DNA of 64,000 bases from Candidatus Heimdallarchaeota archaeon (lineage in GTDB: Archaea > Asgardarchaeota > Heimdallarchaeia > Hodarchaeales > Hodarchaeaceae): the NCBI GenBank assembly GCA_011364965.1, contig RDOB01000002.1:467317-531316 (forward strand). The letters are read 5' to 3'. The notes under the pieces were generated by a model. That model was not told the DNA's origin. It saw nothing but the letters and a program-made list of their open reading frames with translations, and did not search any database. Positions 26,810-34,869 of the stretch are shown here, in pieces. Positions within the stretch are counted from its first letter, which is position 1; each line of letters starts with the position of its first letter. Position numbers and translations under genes: made by a program.

Positions 26810-28267
26810 ATGCGAAAGAATAAATTAGCTTTTTCATTCTTGTTTGCTGCGATCTTTTTGTCACTCTTTGTTGTACCCACAATCGTTAGTGCTGCAGAGG
26901 GTAAAAAAGTAGCTGTGTTCAAAGTGACCGCAGGAACAGATGATATAGTAGCAAAAACCCCCATCGTTATCAAAGTTGAGGATTTACCAGAAGGGGTTAC
27001 TGCATTAGCAACTGCAGTTGTATATGATGGAAGTGATGCTTTACCCACTCAAGCAGATAATTTGTACGGTGATAGTGCCATTGATGAAATAGTATTCCAA
27101 TTACCCGAAACGATTGCTGCAGGTGAATCTGCATCTTTTACACTCTATGTGGACGAAGAAGCATCTAATAATGGACAAAATGCTAGCGCTACCATTGATC
27201 TTGCACATGAGGATCATTATAATGAAACTTATGAGAATTGGCTACCTGCTGCTTATGTAGCAGGTTATAAGAATGCTTCTGGTTATGCACCAGCAGTCGA
27301 TGAAGTTGGTGAAGTGATTTGGGTTGAAACTGACTGGGCTATTCTATGTTTATATGTATCTGCTGGTTGGCGTCAGGGAACATGGAAGCATGCTTACATT
27401 AAAAACTCCAATCATGATGCATTAATGGCAAATTATGATCCTTGGACTGATTGGCGTTGGCAATGGCTTCGTTTTGGATACGAATCCGATTATGGTTGGC
27501 ATAACGGAGATTACCCAGATGAGGTTATGATTGCTAAAGTAGGACCTGTAAGAGCTGTAGTACAGACAAAAACTGGAGTTGGTTATGTTGGACCCACAGG
27601 AAACGTTGATAATCTAAAATTACTCCGAACCTATACAATTTATAGTGGTTTCCAAGGTTTGAGGCAAAATATCCGTATGACTGGTTCGGATGCTGCTCAA
27701 GCTGCCACTGATTTTACTGCCCTGTATAATGGAGAAAACCTCACATTCGTTAGTAAATGGATGGACTTCGGTGTAGAAAGCACAGATGATCCTTGGGTTT
27801 ATGTAGCCACTGGAAATAAATACGATCGAGTATATTCTCCAGGAACACCTAATGCTGGAGGAAATTCAAACCGTCAGAATGGTGATAACCAGTATCTTGA
27901 ACTAGCTGAGATGGAAGATTCGTATTTTGCTATGTACAGTAGTACTACCAATAATGGATATGTTATCAACTTCGGACTCAATTTTACCTGGATCATGGAT
28001 TACGTTGTTGGTATTGATTGGTCGGATGGAGAAATTGTCGTTAAGCAAGAATACGATAAATTCCCATTAACTGGTGTTGAGCGAGTTTTCATTCCGTTTG
28101 GCGGATCTACCACTGATGTTGAGGCAAAAATTGATGGTTTGAATGCTATGTGGACTGCTGACTTTTCCTATGAAGTTACCAAACCTGCTCCCGCTCCTGG
28201 ATTCGAGCTTTTCGTTGGATTGTTTGCCTTCGCTGCTATAGCAATCTTTTATAAAAAGAGGAGATAA
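26810..28267 (+). CDS. Secreted surface protein with PGF-CTERM-like anchor
   Basis: 485 residues: a clear signal peptide (KLAFSFLFAAIFLSLFVVPT, then VSAAEGKK), an N-terminal beta domain like that of the 740-residue neighbour, and a large aromatic-rich beta domain (WTDWRWQWLRFGYESDYGW, VGPVRAVVQTKTG, TYTIYSGFQGLRQNIRMTG) suggestive of a galactose-mutarotase-like super-sandwich. The end PAPAPGFELFVGLFAFAAI with a basic KKRR tail has the layout of archaeosortase-type PGF-CTERM signals: proline-rich, PGF, hydrophobic, basic. Codon use looks cleaner than its neighbours and GAGGAG precedes the ATG, so it may be well expressed. Role: glycan binding or cleavage, or a cell-envelope layer; undecided. 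Confidence 0.7.
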   Translation: MRKNKLAFSFLFAAIFLSLFVVPTIVSAAEGKKVAVFKVTAGTDDIVAKTPIVIKVEDLPEGVTALATAVVYDGSDALPTQADNLYGDSAIDEIVFQLPETIAAGESASFTLYVDEEASNNGQNASATIDLAHEDHYNETYENWLPAAYVAGYKNASGYAPAVDEVGEVIWVETDWAILCLYVSAGWRQGTWKHAYIKNSNHDALMANYDPWTDWRWQWLRFGYESDYGWHNGDYPDEVMIAKVGPVRAVVQTKTGVGYVGPTGNVDNLKLLRTYTIYSGFQGLRQNIRMTGSDAAQAATDFTALYNGENLTFVSKWMDFGVESTDDPWVYVATGNKYDRVYSPGTPNAGGNSNRQNGDNQYLELAEMEDSYFAMYSSTTNNGYVINFGLNFTWIMDYVVGIDWSDGEIVVKQEYDKFPLTGVERVFIPFGGSTTDVEAKIDGLNAMWTADFSYEVTKPAPAPGFELFVGLFAFAAIAIFYKKRR

Positions 28268-28290
28268 ATCCTCTCCTTCCCCCTTTTTTT
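28257..28290 (+). terminator. Hairpin plus T-run after the 485-aa surface protein
   Basis: AGAGGA (28257-28262) pairs with TCCTCT (28269-28274) around the stop codon, followed by CCCCC and seven T residues (28284-28290). Confidence 0.45.
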
Positions 28291-28296
28291 ATAATT

Positions 28297-28518
28297 TTAG
28301 GTTAAAATTACCCATGTTTCTTTATCTTTGGTTAATTCTTTCACAATTTCTTTCTCTTTTAGTAGTTCTAGTGCTTTCAAGAAGTATATATTTGCTAGTT
28401 TAGTCTGTTTCTTCAACTCCAACATTGAAAGTTTTTTTTTATTATGTTCTAATGTTTCAAGAATTGTACCTTGACTCATTCCAAGAATTCGAGAAGGAAT
28501 TACATTTGCAGACATCAT
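28297..28518 (-). CDS. Small winged-helix DNA-binding protein
   Basis: The 73-residue protein fits a single winged-helix domain: helices in SQGTILETLEHNKKKLSMLE, recognition helix in ANIYFLKALELLKEKE, then wing strands IVKELTKDKETWVIL. It is the last gene of a minus-strand unit following the GH130 gene by 12 bp. It is therefore a candidate local regulator of the glycan locus and perhaps the reader of the ACCCATAT motif; that link is inference. Confidence 0.6.
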   Translation of the reverse strand: MMSANVIPSRILGMSQGTILETLEHNKKKLSMLELKKQTKLANIYFLKALELLKEKEIVKELTKDKETWVILT

Positions 28519-28530
28519 TAAAACCTTATT

Positions 28531-29427
28531 CTAAAGAGCTTGCAGGAGTTTTGTTTTGTCAATGAAAGCGACTGCTATACATTTATCAGCAGCTCCATAA
28601 TAAACCAAAAATTTCTTATCTTTCTCGACCACTCCACAAGTAAAACAAACATTTGGTACGTCTCCTTCCTTTTCGTAATCTAATTCAGGCTTTAAAATCG
28701 GATCCTCGATAATACTAATAATCTTCGTGGGATCCTTCAGATCAAGAAGCATTACTCCTAAACTATAATGTAATTCCTTACTTACACCATGATAGAAATT
28801 CACCCATCCTTCATCTGTTTTAATTGGGGGTGCTCCTGCACCTACTTTGAAATCTTGCCAAGAGTTTTTGATAGGAGAGAAGAATTTTTTATGATCCGTC
28901 CAATTTTTCAGATCTTTTGAGTATGCAATCCACATATCAGGTTCTGGTGCTCGATGCATTAGTGCATAACGTCCATTTATTTTCTCTGGAAATAATACTC
29001 CATCTTTATCACGATACTCATTAATTACTGTTCCATATTTTTTGAATGTTTTGAAGTCAGAGGTTGAAGCAATTCCTATATGGAAATCCACATCCCCTGC
29101 GGGAACAGGTGTTCGAACTGCGGTATAACAGATGTAATATTTTCCTTCCAACCATGTTATGCGGGGATCCTCGACTCCATACTTTTCAAATGGTTCCTCT
29201 GGTACCATTACGGGTTCTGGTCGTGCTTTAAAATTATAACCATCATCACTCTCTGCCAAACCTAAAGTGGAAATATACGTTTCATAATTTCCAATTGCAC
29301 GATATAATAAAATTATTTTTTCTTTGAATAGCGTTGCTCCGCAGTTAAAAACTGCACCTTGTTGCCATTCATAATTAGGATTCGGTTTCAATACTGGATT
29401 TTTCTTATAACGCTCTAAATATACCAT
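28531..29427 (-). CDS. GH130-family beta-mannoside phosphorylase/hydrolase
   Basis: The 298-residue five-bladed beta-propeller enzyme has family GH130 landmarks: an N-terminal NPVLKPNPNYEWQQGAVFNC, YGVEDPRITWLEGKYYICYT with the ED-P-R segment, MHRAPEPDMW, the phosphate-side region KVGAGAPPIKTDEGWVNFYH, and the closing CFTCGVVEKDKKFLVYYGAAD. GH130 enzymes phosphorolyse or hydrolyse beta-mannosidic bonds such as mannosyl-glucose, mannosyl-GlcNAc or beta-1,2-mannan. No signal peptide is present, so it acts in the cytosol on imported oligosaccharide. It sits between the extracellular toroid enzyme gene (25 bp upstream) and the winged-helix gene. Which GH130 subgroup cannot be decided by eye. Confidence 0.9.
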   Translation of the reverse strand: MVYLERYKKNPVLKPNPNYEWQQGAVFNCGATLFKEKIILLYRAIGNYETYISTLGLAESDDGYNFKARPEPVMVPEEPFEKYGVEDPRITWLEGKYYICYTAVRTPVPAGDVDFHIGIASTSDFKTFKKYGTVINEYRDKDGVLFPEKINGRYALMHRAPEPDMWIAYSKDLKNWTDHKKFFSPIKNSWQDFKVGAGAPPIKTDEGWVNFYHGVSKELHYSLGVMLLDLKDPTKIISIIEDPILKPELDYEKEGDVPNVCFTCGVVEKDKKFLVYYGAADKCIAVAFIDKTKLLQAL

Positions 29428-29451
29428 TTTATTTTCATTCCTTTCAATATT

Positions 29452-31401
29452 TCATTTTTTTGGTTGTAATATCTTTACAAAGAATATTGTAAGTACAATT
29501 AAAGATCCTATTAGAAAGATTATGATTGGCACTGATTCTTCAAGCGAAGGATAATGACTTTGGGGAGTTGTTGTTGCAGTTGTAGTACTTGTTTCTGTTA
29601 ATATTGCGCTTGATGTAGCAGTTGTTAACCAATTGGTTTCCTTTGGAGTATATTCGAAAGAAATCATATTATCGGAATTAATTGTCAAATAAGATGATCC
29701 TAAACTAGGAAGAGTTATATTAAATGCCTCTCCTGGTTGGATGTTCTCTAATAAAAGAGACCCATTCGCATAAATATTATAAGGGGCATTCATTTGCTTT
29801 AAAGTGAATTCTAAGGTCTTTGATTCGGTATATGGATTAAAAACAATAAATTGTCGTCGATTTGGAGTGGTTGGATAGCCACGATCAAATATATTAAGAT
29901 TTAGAATCATTGCATTCCTATCAGATGATTCAGCAAGGGCTTCAAATAGTAACATCAGCCAAAAAGTTTCCCCAGCACCATAGATCTCTTTACCATTGTA
30001 GCCAGTTAAATAACGATAACTTTCTGGTTCATATTCTCTCACGGCATAATAATCGATATCCTCATATGGGATATACTGCAGACTTGTAGGTCCAAAAGGT
30101 CTTTCCTGTTCATCAGGGATATTCGGAGAGAAAAAGTAGAAATGATTGATCCTATTAAGATTGAAGATTTTTAGTGGTTCAATGGCTTTAAAATTTGGGA
30201 TTTTATATAAGAATTTGAATAAATCTACCCAAAAAATTATACTTTCGATATTTTCTTTTGCAGCAGGTGCATTAATTCCCCCAGTTTCTTTAGGATTATA
30301 ATAAGGTGAATAAAGGCCGTCCCGCCACGTTAAAGGAAGCCAATCACTTGATTGAGGATAAAAATTTTCTAATCCAGTTGAGCCATGGTTATAGTACATT
30401 GCTTGCTGTTCTGCATAAAAGAATTCTAAAGCTAATTGAACAAAGTCTCTAGGAGTATCGATAATGTCATCAATTAAATCATATTGAATTAATTTCGCAG
30501 ATGCCGCAACTGCAGCTGCTAACTCTTGTGGTTCATATAATAGCATATAAGGTGGTTGAACCAAACGCATTGTAGCTAAAATTTTATCTGCTTCCTCTAA
30601 TAAAGTGATATTTCCTGTTAGTTCATATGCAGTTATCAAACTATATGCTAATAAACCTCCAGTACAGTAGTTTACAGTATTATATCCACTTGCAGCATAT
30701 TTAGTTATGGGGTCAACAAATTGAGGAAAGAGATAATTAAAATTATGTGCCATATCTATGGCTGACTGTAAGCTCCCAAAATAGGGTTCACCTAATACAG
30801 TTTCATTAGAAATCGAATAAAGATGTCCCCATTTTAGTACCGAGTTTTCCATGAAATACCAACTATCATGCTTTCCCTCATTTGGACGATTAGTCGATTG
30901 TTTAGTAATAGGATTATAATAATCGGGTAAATCATTTATCATGTCCTCTAATATATTCATACGAGATGTATTTGATGGAAATAAACGCAAATATTGATAT
31001 AACGGCCAGATTACATCCATTGTACTCATTAATTCAACAATTTCACGTATTCTATCAGCACCTCCCCATCCGTCTGTACCTTTAACATAGGGCCTGAATC
31101 CCTTGATATTAGTAATAGGTTCAATTATCCAGCTAAGATCAAAGATCATTAAATCTTCTATACTCTTCTCCGCATAATCTGTCCATGATGTTGCATTTTC
31201 TGGAAAATTACTATAACTTGGCAAAGTTTCTAAATCCGTCTTCTTTTGAGAAATCATTGCTTCCCAAGTGGTTTGAAAAGTGTCAGAGCTTTGATCAATT
31301 TGAAAAAAATTAGAACTCGGAGTAATAAACGGAAGAATAAAAATACAAAGGAATCCTCCGGTAATAAATATTGTAGTTGTTTTTCTATTCACGTTAATCA
31401 T
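29452..31401 (-). CDS. Extracellular membrane-anchored toroid-type carbohydrate-enzyme-like protein
   Basis: 649 residues with an N-terminal signal/anchor (TTTIFITGGFLCIFILPF), a helical (alpha/alpha)-toroid-like body rich in Trp, Tyr and His (NSVLKWGHLYSI, EPQELAAAVAASAKLIQYDL, ASGYNTVNYCTGGLLAYSL), a C-terminal beta domain after residue 500, a Ser/Thr-rich linker and a final membrane helix (SVPIIIFLIGSLIVLTIFF). It is a paralogue of the cytosolic 811-residue protein through YIPYEDIDY and GKEIYGAGETFWLMLLFEAL. Probable role: first cleavage or modification of glycan outside the cell. It is the first gene of a unit with GH130. The catalytic residues are unknown. Confidence 0.65.
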   Translation of the reverse strand: MINVNRKTTTIFITGGFLCIFILPFITPSSNFFQIDQSSDTFQTTWEAMISQKKTDLETLPSYSNFPENATSWTDYAEKSIEDLMIFDLSWIIEPITNIKGFRPYVKGTDGWGGADRIREIVELMSTMDVIWPLYQYLRLFPSNTSRMNILEDMINDLPDYYNPITKQSTNRPNEGKHDSWYFMENSVLKWGHLYSISNETVLGEPYFGSLQSAIDMAHNFNYLFPQFVDPITKYAASGYNTVNYCTGGLLAYSLITAYELTGNITLLEEADKILATMRLVQPPYMLLYEPQELAAAVAASAKLIQYDLIDDIIDTPRDFVQLALEFFYAEQQAMYYNHGSTGLENFYPQSSDWLPLTWRDGLYSPYYNPKETGGINAPAAKENIESIIFWVDLFKFLYKIPNFKAIEPLKIFNLNRINHFYFFSPNIPDEQERPFGPTSLQYIPYEDIDYYAVREYEPESYRYLTGYNGKEIYGAGETFWLMLLFEALAESSDRNAMILNLNIFDRGYPTTPNRRQFIVFNPYTESKTLEFTLKQMNAPYNIYANGSLLLENIQPGEAFNITLPSLGSSYLTINSDNMISFEYTPKETNWLTTATSSAILTETSTTTATTTPQSHYPSLEESVPIIIFLIGSLIVLTIFFVKILQPKK

Positions 31402-31410
31402 CCAATGTCT

Positions 31411-31436
31411 AACTCCTTGGGAAATCCTACGGAGTT
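31411..31436 (-). promoter_or_regulatory. Leader hairpin overlapping the possible Shine-Dalgarno of the 649-aa gene
   Basis: AACTCC (31411-31416) and GGAGTT (31431-31436) form an inverted repeat. On the transcript the proximal arm is GGAGTT, the only Shine-Dalgarno-like sequence before the ATG at 31401, so the hairpin could mask ribosome binding. Confidence 0.3.
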
Positions 31437-31542
31437 TATATGAACATAAAGTTGATTTCCAAGATTAAGCAAATTATTCTAGGTCTTCATGCTTGATTAA
31501 ATAAGTTTGATGCTCATTAATCTCTTAATAACTGTATTTATT

Positions 31543-31550
31543 ATATGGGT
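31543..31550 (-). promoter_or_regulatory. Shared ACCCATAT motif, copy 5
   Basis: On the minus strand it reads GCGTCAACCCATATAATAAA. It ends 141 nt before the ATG at 31401 and has the same orientation as the gene. Confidence 0.5.
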
Positions 31551-31597
31551 TGACGCAATTTGTAACTAAAAGGATTTATTTTTCACTGAAAGCGATT

Positions 31598-34500
31598 CTA
31601 ATGAAATGAAAACCAGTAATTCGGAAAGTTAAGAACATCAATTACATCAAGTTTCATGTGGCAAACTGGACAATTCTTTTTCAATTTTAAGCTTTCAAGA
31701 AGGTGTTTACGGTGGAAAAAACTTCCACATTGAGGACATCTTACGATTTCCTCTTTATTCTGGAGTTTTACTACAGATGTTCGACATACAACACACGTAA
31801 GACGTTGAGAGCAAAAACCACAGTTTTTTTGGTCTTCTAAAATTGGATTTTCACATTGAGGACATTTACTTTGGTTTAGTTTTTTGATCTCTACAGCGGG
31901 TTTTTCCTCGGAATAAACGTCTTTCAAACCAGCGTTCCAAATTTGTTCCAGAGCTTCTCCTGATTGGATATTAAAGCGCGAGGCAAAAATATCTAGAGCC
32001 TGTTTATATACACTTAGATGAATTTGTTTTTCAGGTAAATTCATCAGGAGTTTAAGATTCTTCCAAGAATAATATCTTCCCAATAAGGGAATTAGCATAT
32101 GCTGGATGTCCTTTCGATCTTTAGATTTCTGATATAACTCATAAAAGTACTTATCTGGCGTGTCAGGTGGATTATCGAGATAGTATTGAGTTAATATATC
32201 CAGAATGTCATTTTCTATTGGTAACATATCTAAGTTGAACAATATTTTCTCTATTGTTGTATTGGGAACGTTTACAAAAAATGAGATCAGAAATTTGGCG
32301 CGAACTAGTTTAAATTTAATAAGCAAATTGTATATTGATAAATCATTTTGTGTTGTTCTTCCAGTGACTTTTTCAAGGAAAATTTTGATCAATTTGGATC
32401 CTGGTTCTGGGAAATCAGTCGAGGATTCATAAATCTGGAATATTTCAGTCATTACTTTAGTAGAGAGCGAAGGATTTCTTACTAACCCTATAAGTTGTTC
32501 TGTTAGTGTGAATATTAAAAGATCAGTTTTAAGTTGCGGAAGTAGATTCGTAATTAGCTGAAGACTATCATTTTGGGAAAGAGACTGGATATACCCTTTA
32601 GTTTCTTGTATTAACGTACTCAATTGATTTTTATCAATAATTCTCAGGACATCTAATTCATAGTGTGTGAAAAATGAATTTAATAGGGTAAGTGCAAAAG
32701 ATTGGCTTTCTGGTATAATGATAATTTTAGATATTCTAATAATGACTAATTGAAGAAATTTTTCTCTATTTAGCTTTGTGAATTCTAATAAAAAGCGTTC
32801 TCTAATAGAATCCTTGACTGGATATCTATCTGTGAAGGAAAAAGCAGAATAAATTATGCGAGGACCAGCTCCTACAAATTTGGGGATAATAGATTCCATT
32901 AAAAACTCTAAATGAGTCTCTGGTATTCCTTGGAGAATCTCTGTTACATTCGGTATACTCATATTAAACGCTTGATTTATGAGAACTGAGAAAGTTGATA
33001 ATGAATTTAAATTTGATTTACGAAAAATACGCCAAAATTCATCCAATTCAATTTGCAGTATTTCTGGAAAGAATCCTTCTATTAATTGCTTAGAACGCGA
33101 AGATGCTTTCTCGCTGCTATAATTTCTCACAATAGGCCAAATAACATCCTTAGAGCTCAAAAGTAGTAAGGATCTCCATTTTTCAAGGAACTCTGTTGTA
33201 GTGAAACACCGATTTACAAGAATAGAGTAATGTTCTGAAGAAAGATTTGAGGCCAAATCTTCTGTTTGAAAAGCAAATTTATTTCCCTTTGATAAAATCT
33301 CCTCGAAATTTGAATCTAGATGAATCTTAAGATAGGGATTTAAAATGGTGCGTTCTCGTACGGTTAAAGAACGAGGAGAATACAAAATCGGTCTAAAAAT
33401 ATCGAAATCATTGAATAACCCCTGTAATTCGAAGGTCCACTCCCTATCTAAGATATAATTACCAATTTTCTCTTTTATGGCTCGTGTACTTAAAGAAAAG
33501 AGAGTAGACAAAACAGAAGCAGATAATAATTCCATATTTTTGTATATTACTTGGCAATAATCTTCCCAATAGTTTGAGGCATTCTCCAATACTATTGGTT
33601 TCAATAATTTTTGAGATTTACCTTTTGATTTTAAATAAAATGATAAAAGTATTACTGGATCATCTTTTGCATAGATTGAAATTTCTTCTTCTAGAAAATT
33701 TGACAATTTTAAATTTGAAAGTATATTCTCTTCATTCAATAGATCTAATAAAATTTTTACAACGGAGGTTTGTTTTATTTTATTCAGTTGATCAAATAAA
33801 TCATGTATGATCACTAATTCTTCATATTGAACTAAAGTATAAAATATTATCTGAATATTTCCGCTATCTTCTTTTATTTTCATATTTACATATTCTATAA
33901 TAAATATATTAATATTAGAGTCTTTTTGTCCTTTGTGAATCTCTAATAATGTCTCTAAGGAAACTTCTCTTTCTTTAAACCATTTTAACAAAGTCTTCAT
34001 ATAAGGCTTTCTTGTGACTTTCTGAATTCCTGTTATAAATGAAAGTTCTTGCTTTGAGGTTCCTGATAGATCAAGAAATCTAGTGAATCGTTTTATAGAA
34101 AGGATTATGACATCTTCTACATTTTTGAATATTTGAATGCGTTCGATTAATTTTAATTCATAAAAAAAGGTTTTCACTATATGAAATGGATCTTCTAAAT
34201 AAGCTTTTAAAAGCTCTGAATGGATTTCTGGTGAAGAGGAACCCCATAATCTAAATAGAAGAACAATTTGTGACGGATTTAGATTAGATATTGAATTTTT
34301 TACTTTTTCATAAACTTGCTTTGAAAGGTCAGGATTGATACTTGTGAGAATTTTTGAAATAATATCTTTATTTGTCATTACTAGTTCTAGATGGGAGATG
34401 ATTAAATTTAGAATGGCATGTTGAGACTCAATTTTCGCTTTTTTGATAAAAATAAGGAATTCTGGGGTAGATAGGAGTTCAAAAATTAAGCTAACATTCT

Positions 34501-34732
34501 CTCTCGAACACAAAGGAATTGAATTGGTAATTAGGTCAAAACTAGAAGGAAGGAGCTGAATTAATCCGAATTTGTTCCATTTATATCTTTCGCCTTTGAG
34601 ATATTCATTATAGAAATAATGCAAAGCATATTCAGGGTTTTCTTTAATGAAGGTGCGAACTTTCCTCTTCCATAGTAATGGAAGGTGATCCTTCCAAGAA
34701 ATATCCAAACCAAGATTACCTTGGGAGTTCAT
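31598..34732 (-). CDS. Large alpha-helical solenoid-like protein with C-terminal zinc ribbon and RING-like domain
   Basis: 1,044 residues, with no signal or membrane helix. Residues ~20-940 are almost wholly helical in repeated amphipathic pairs, like a HEAT/clathrin-type solenoid. The end holds a zinc ribbon (C957, C960, C971, C974) and then a cross-brace module: C980-x2-C983, C999-x2-C1002, H1007-x2-H1010, C1021-x2-C1024, with CPQCGSFFHRKHL and KNCPVC. This is RING-like, though the second ligand pair is CxxC rather than CxH. RING domains typically act in ubiquitin transfer or in vesicle-tethering proteins. A solenoid plus C-terminal RING recalls Vps11/18/41 or E3 ligases, but homology is not shown. 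It is a single gene, perhaps cytosolic. Confidence 0.65.
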   Translation of the reverse strand: MNSQGNLGLDISWKDHLPLLWKRKVRTFIKENPEYALHYFYNEYLKGERYKWNKFGLIQLLPSSFDLITNSIPLCSRENVSLIFELLSTPEFLIFIKKAKIESQHAILNLIISHLELVMTNKDIISKILTSINPDLSKQVYEKVKNSISNLNPSQIVLLFRLWGSSSPEIHSELLKAYLEDPFHIVKTFFYELKLIERIQIFKNVEDVIILSIKRFTRFLDLSGTSKQELSFITGIQKVTRKPYMKTLLKWFKEREVSLETLLEIHKGQKDSNINIFIIEYVNMKIKEDSGNIQIIFYTLVQYEELVIIHDLFDQLNKIKQTSVVKILLDLLNEENILSNLKLSNFLEEEISIYAKDDPVILLSFYLKSKGKSQKLLKPIVLENASNYWEDYCQVIYKNMELLSASVLSTLFSLSTRAIKEKIGNYILDREWTFELQGLFNDFDIFRPILYSPRSLTVRERTILNPYLKIHLDSNFEEILSKGNKFAFQTEDLASNLSSEHYSILVNRCFTTTEFLEKWRSLLLLSSKDVIWPIVRNYSSEKASSRSKQLIEGFFPEILQIELDEFWRIFRKSNLNSLSTFSVLINQAFNMSIPNVTEILQGIPETHLEFLMESIIPKFVGAGPRIIYSAFSFTDRYPVKDSIRERFLLEFTKLNREKFLQLVIIRISKIIIIPESQSFALTLLNSFFTHYELDVLRIIDKNQLSTLIQETKGYIQSLSQNDSLQLITNLLPQLKTDLLIFTLTEQLIGLVRNPSLSTKVMTEIFQIYESSTDFPEPGSKLIKIFLEKVTGRTTQNDLSIYNLLIKFKLVRAKFLISFFVNVPNTTIEKILFNLDMLPIENDILDILTQYYLDNPPDTPDKYFYELYQKSKDRKDIQHMLIPLLGRYYSWKNLKLLMNLPEKQIHLSVYKQALDIFASRFNIQSGEALEQIWNAGLKDVYSEEKPAVEIKKLNQSKCPQCENPILEDQKNCGFCSQRLTCVVCRTSVVKLQNKEEIVRCPQCGSFFHRKHLLESLKLKKNCPVCHMKLDVIDVLNFPNYWFSFH

Positions 34733-34869
34733 AAGAGAAAACTGTCCTTCTAGTTCTTATATAAGTAAGACATAGAATATTTTTCAAATAGTTATCCATA
34801 TAGGGAGTTTAAAAAATGATATAACTGGTTTTTTTTAACTATTTTGTTGAATAAAAGGGTAGAAGGCTT

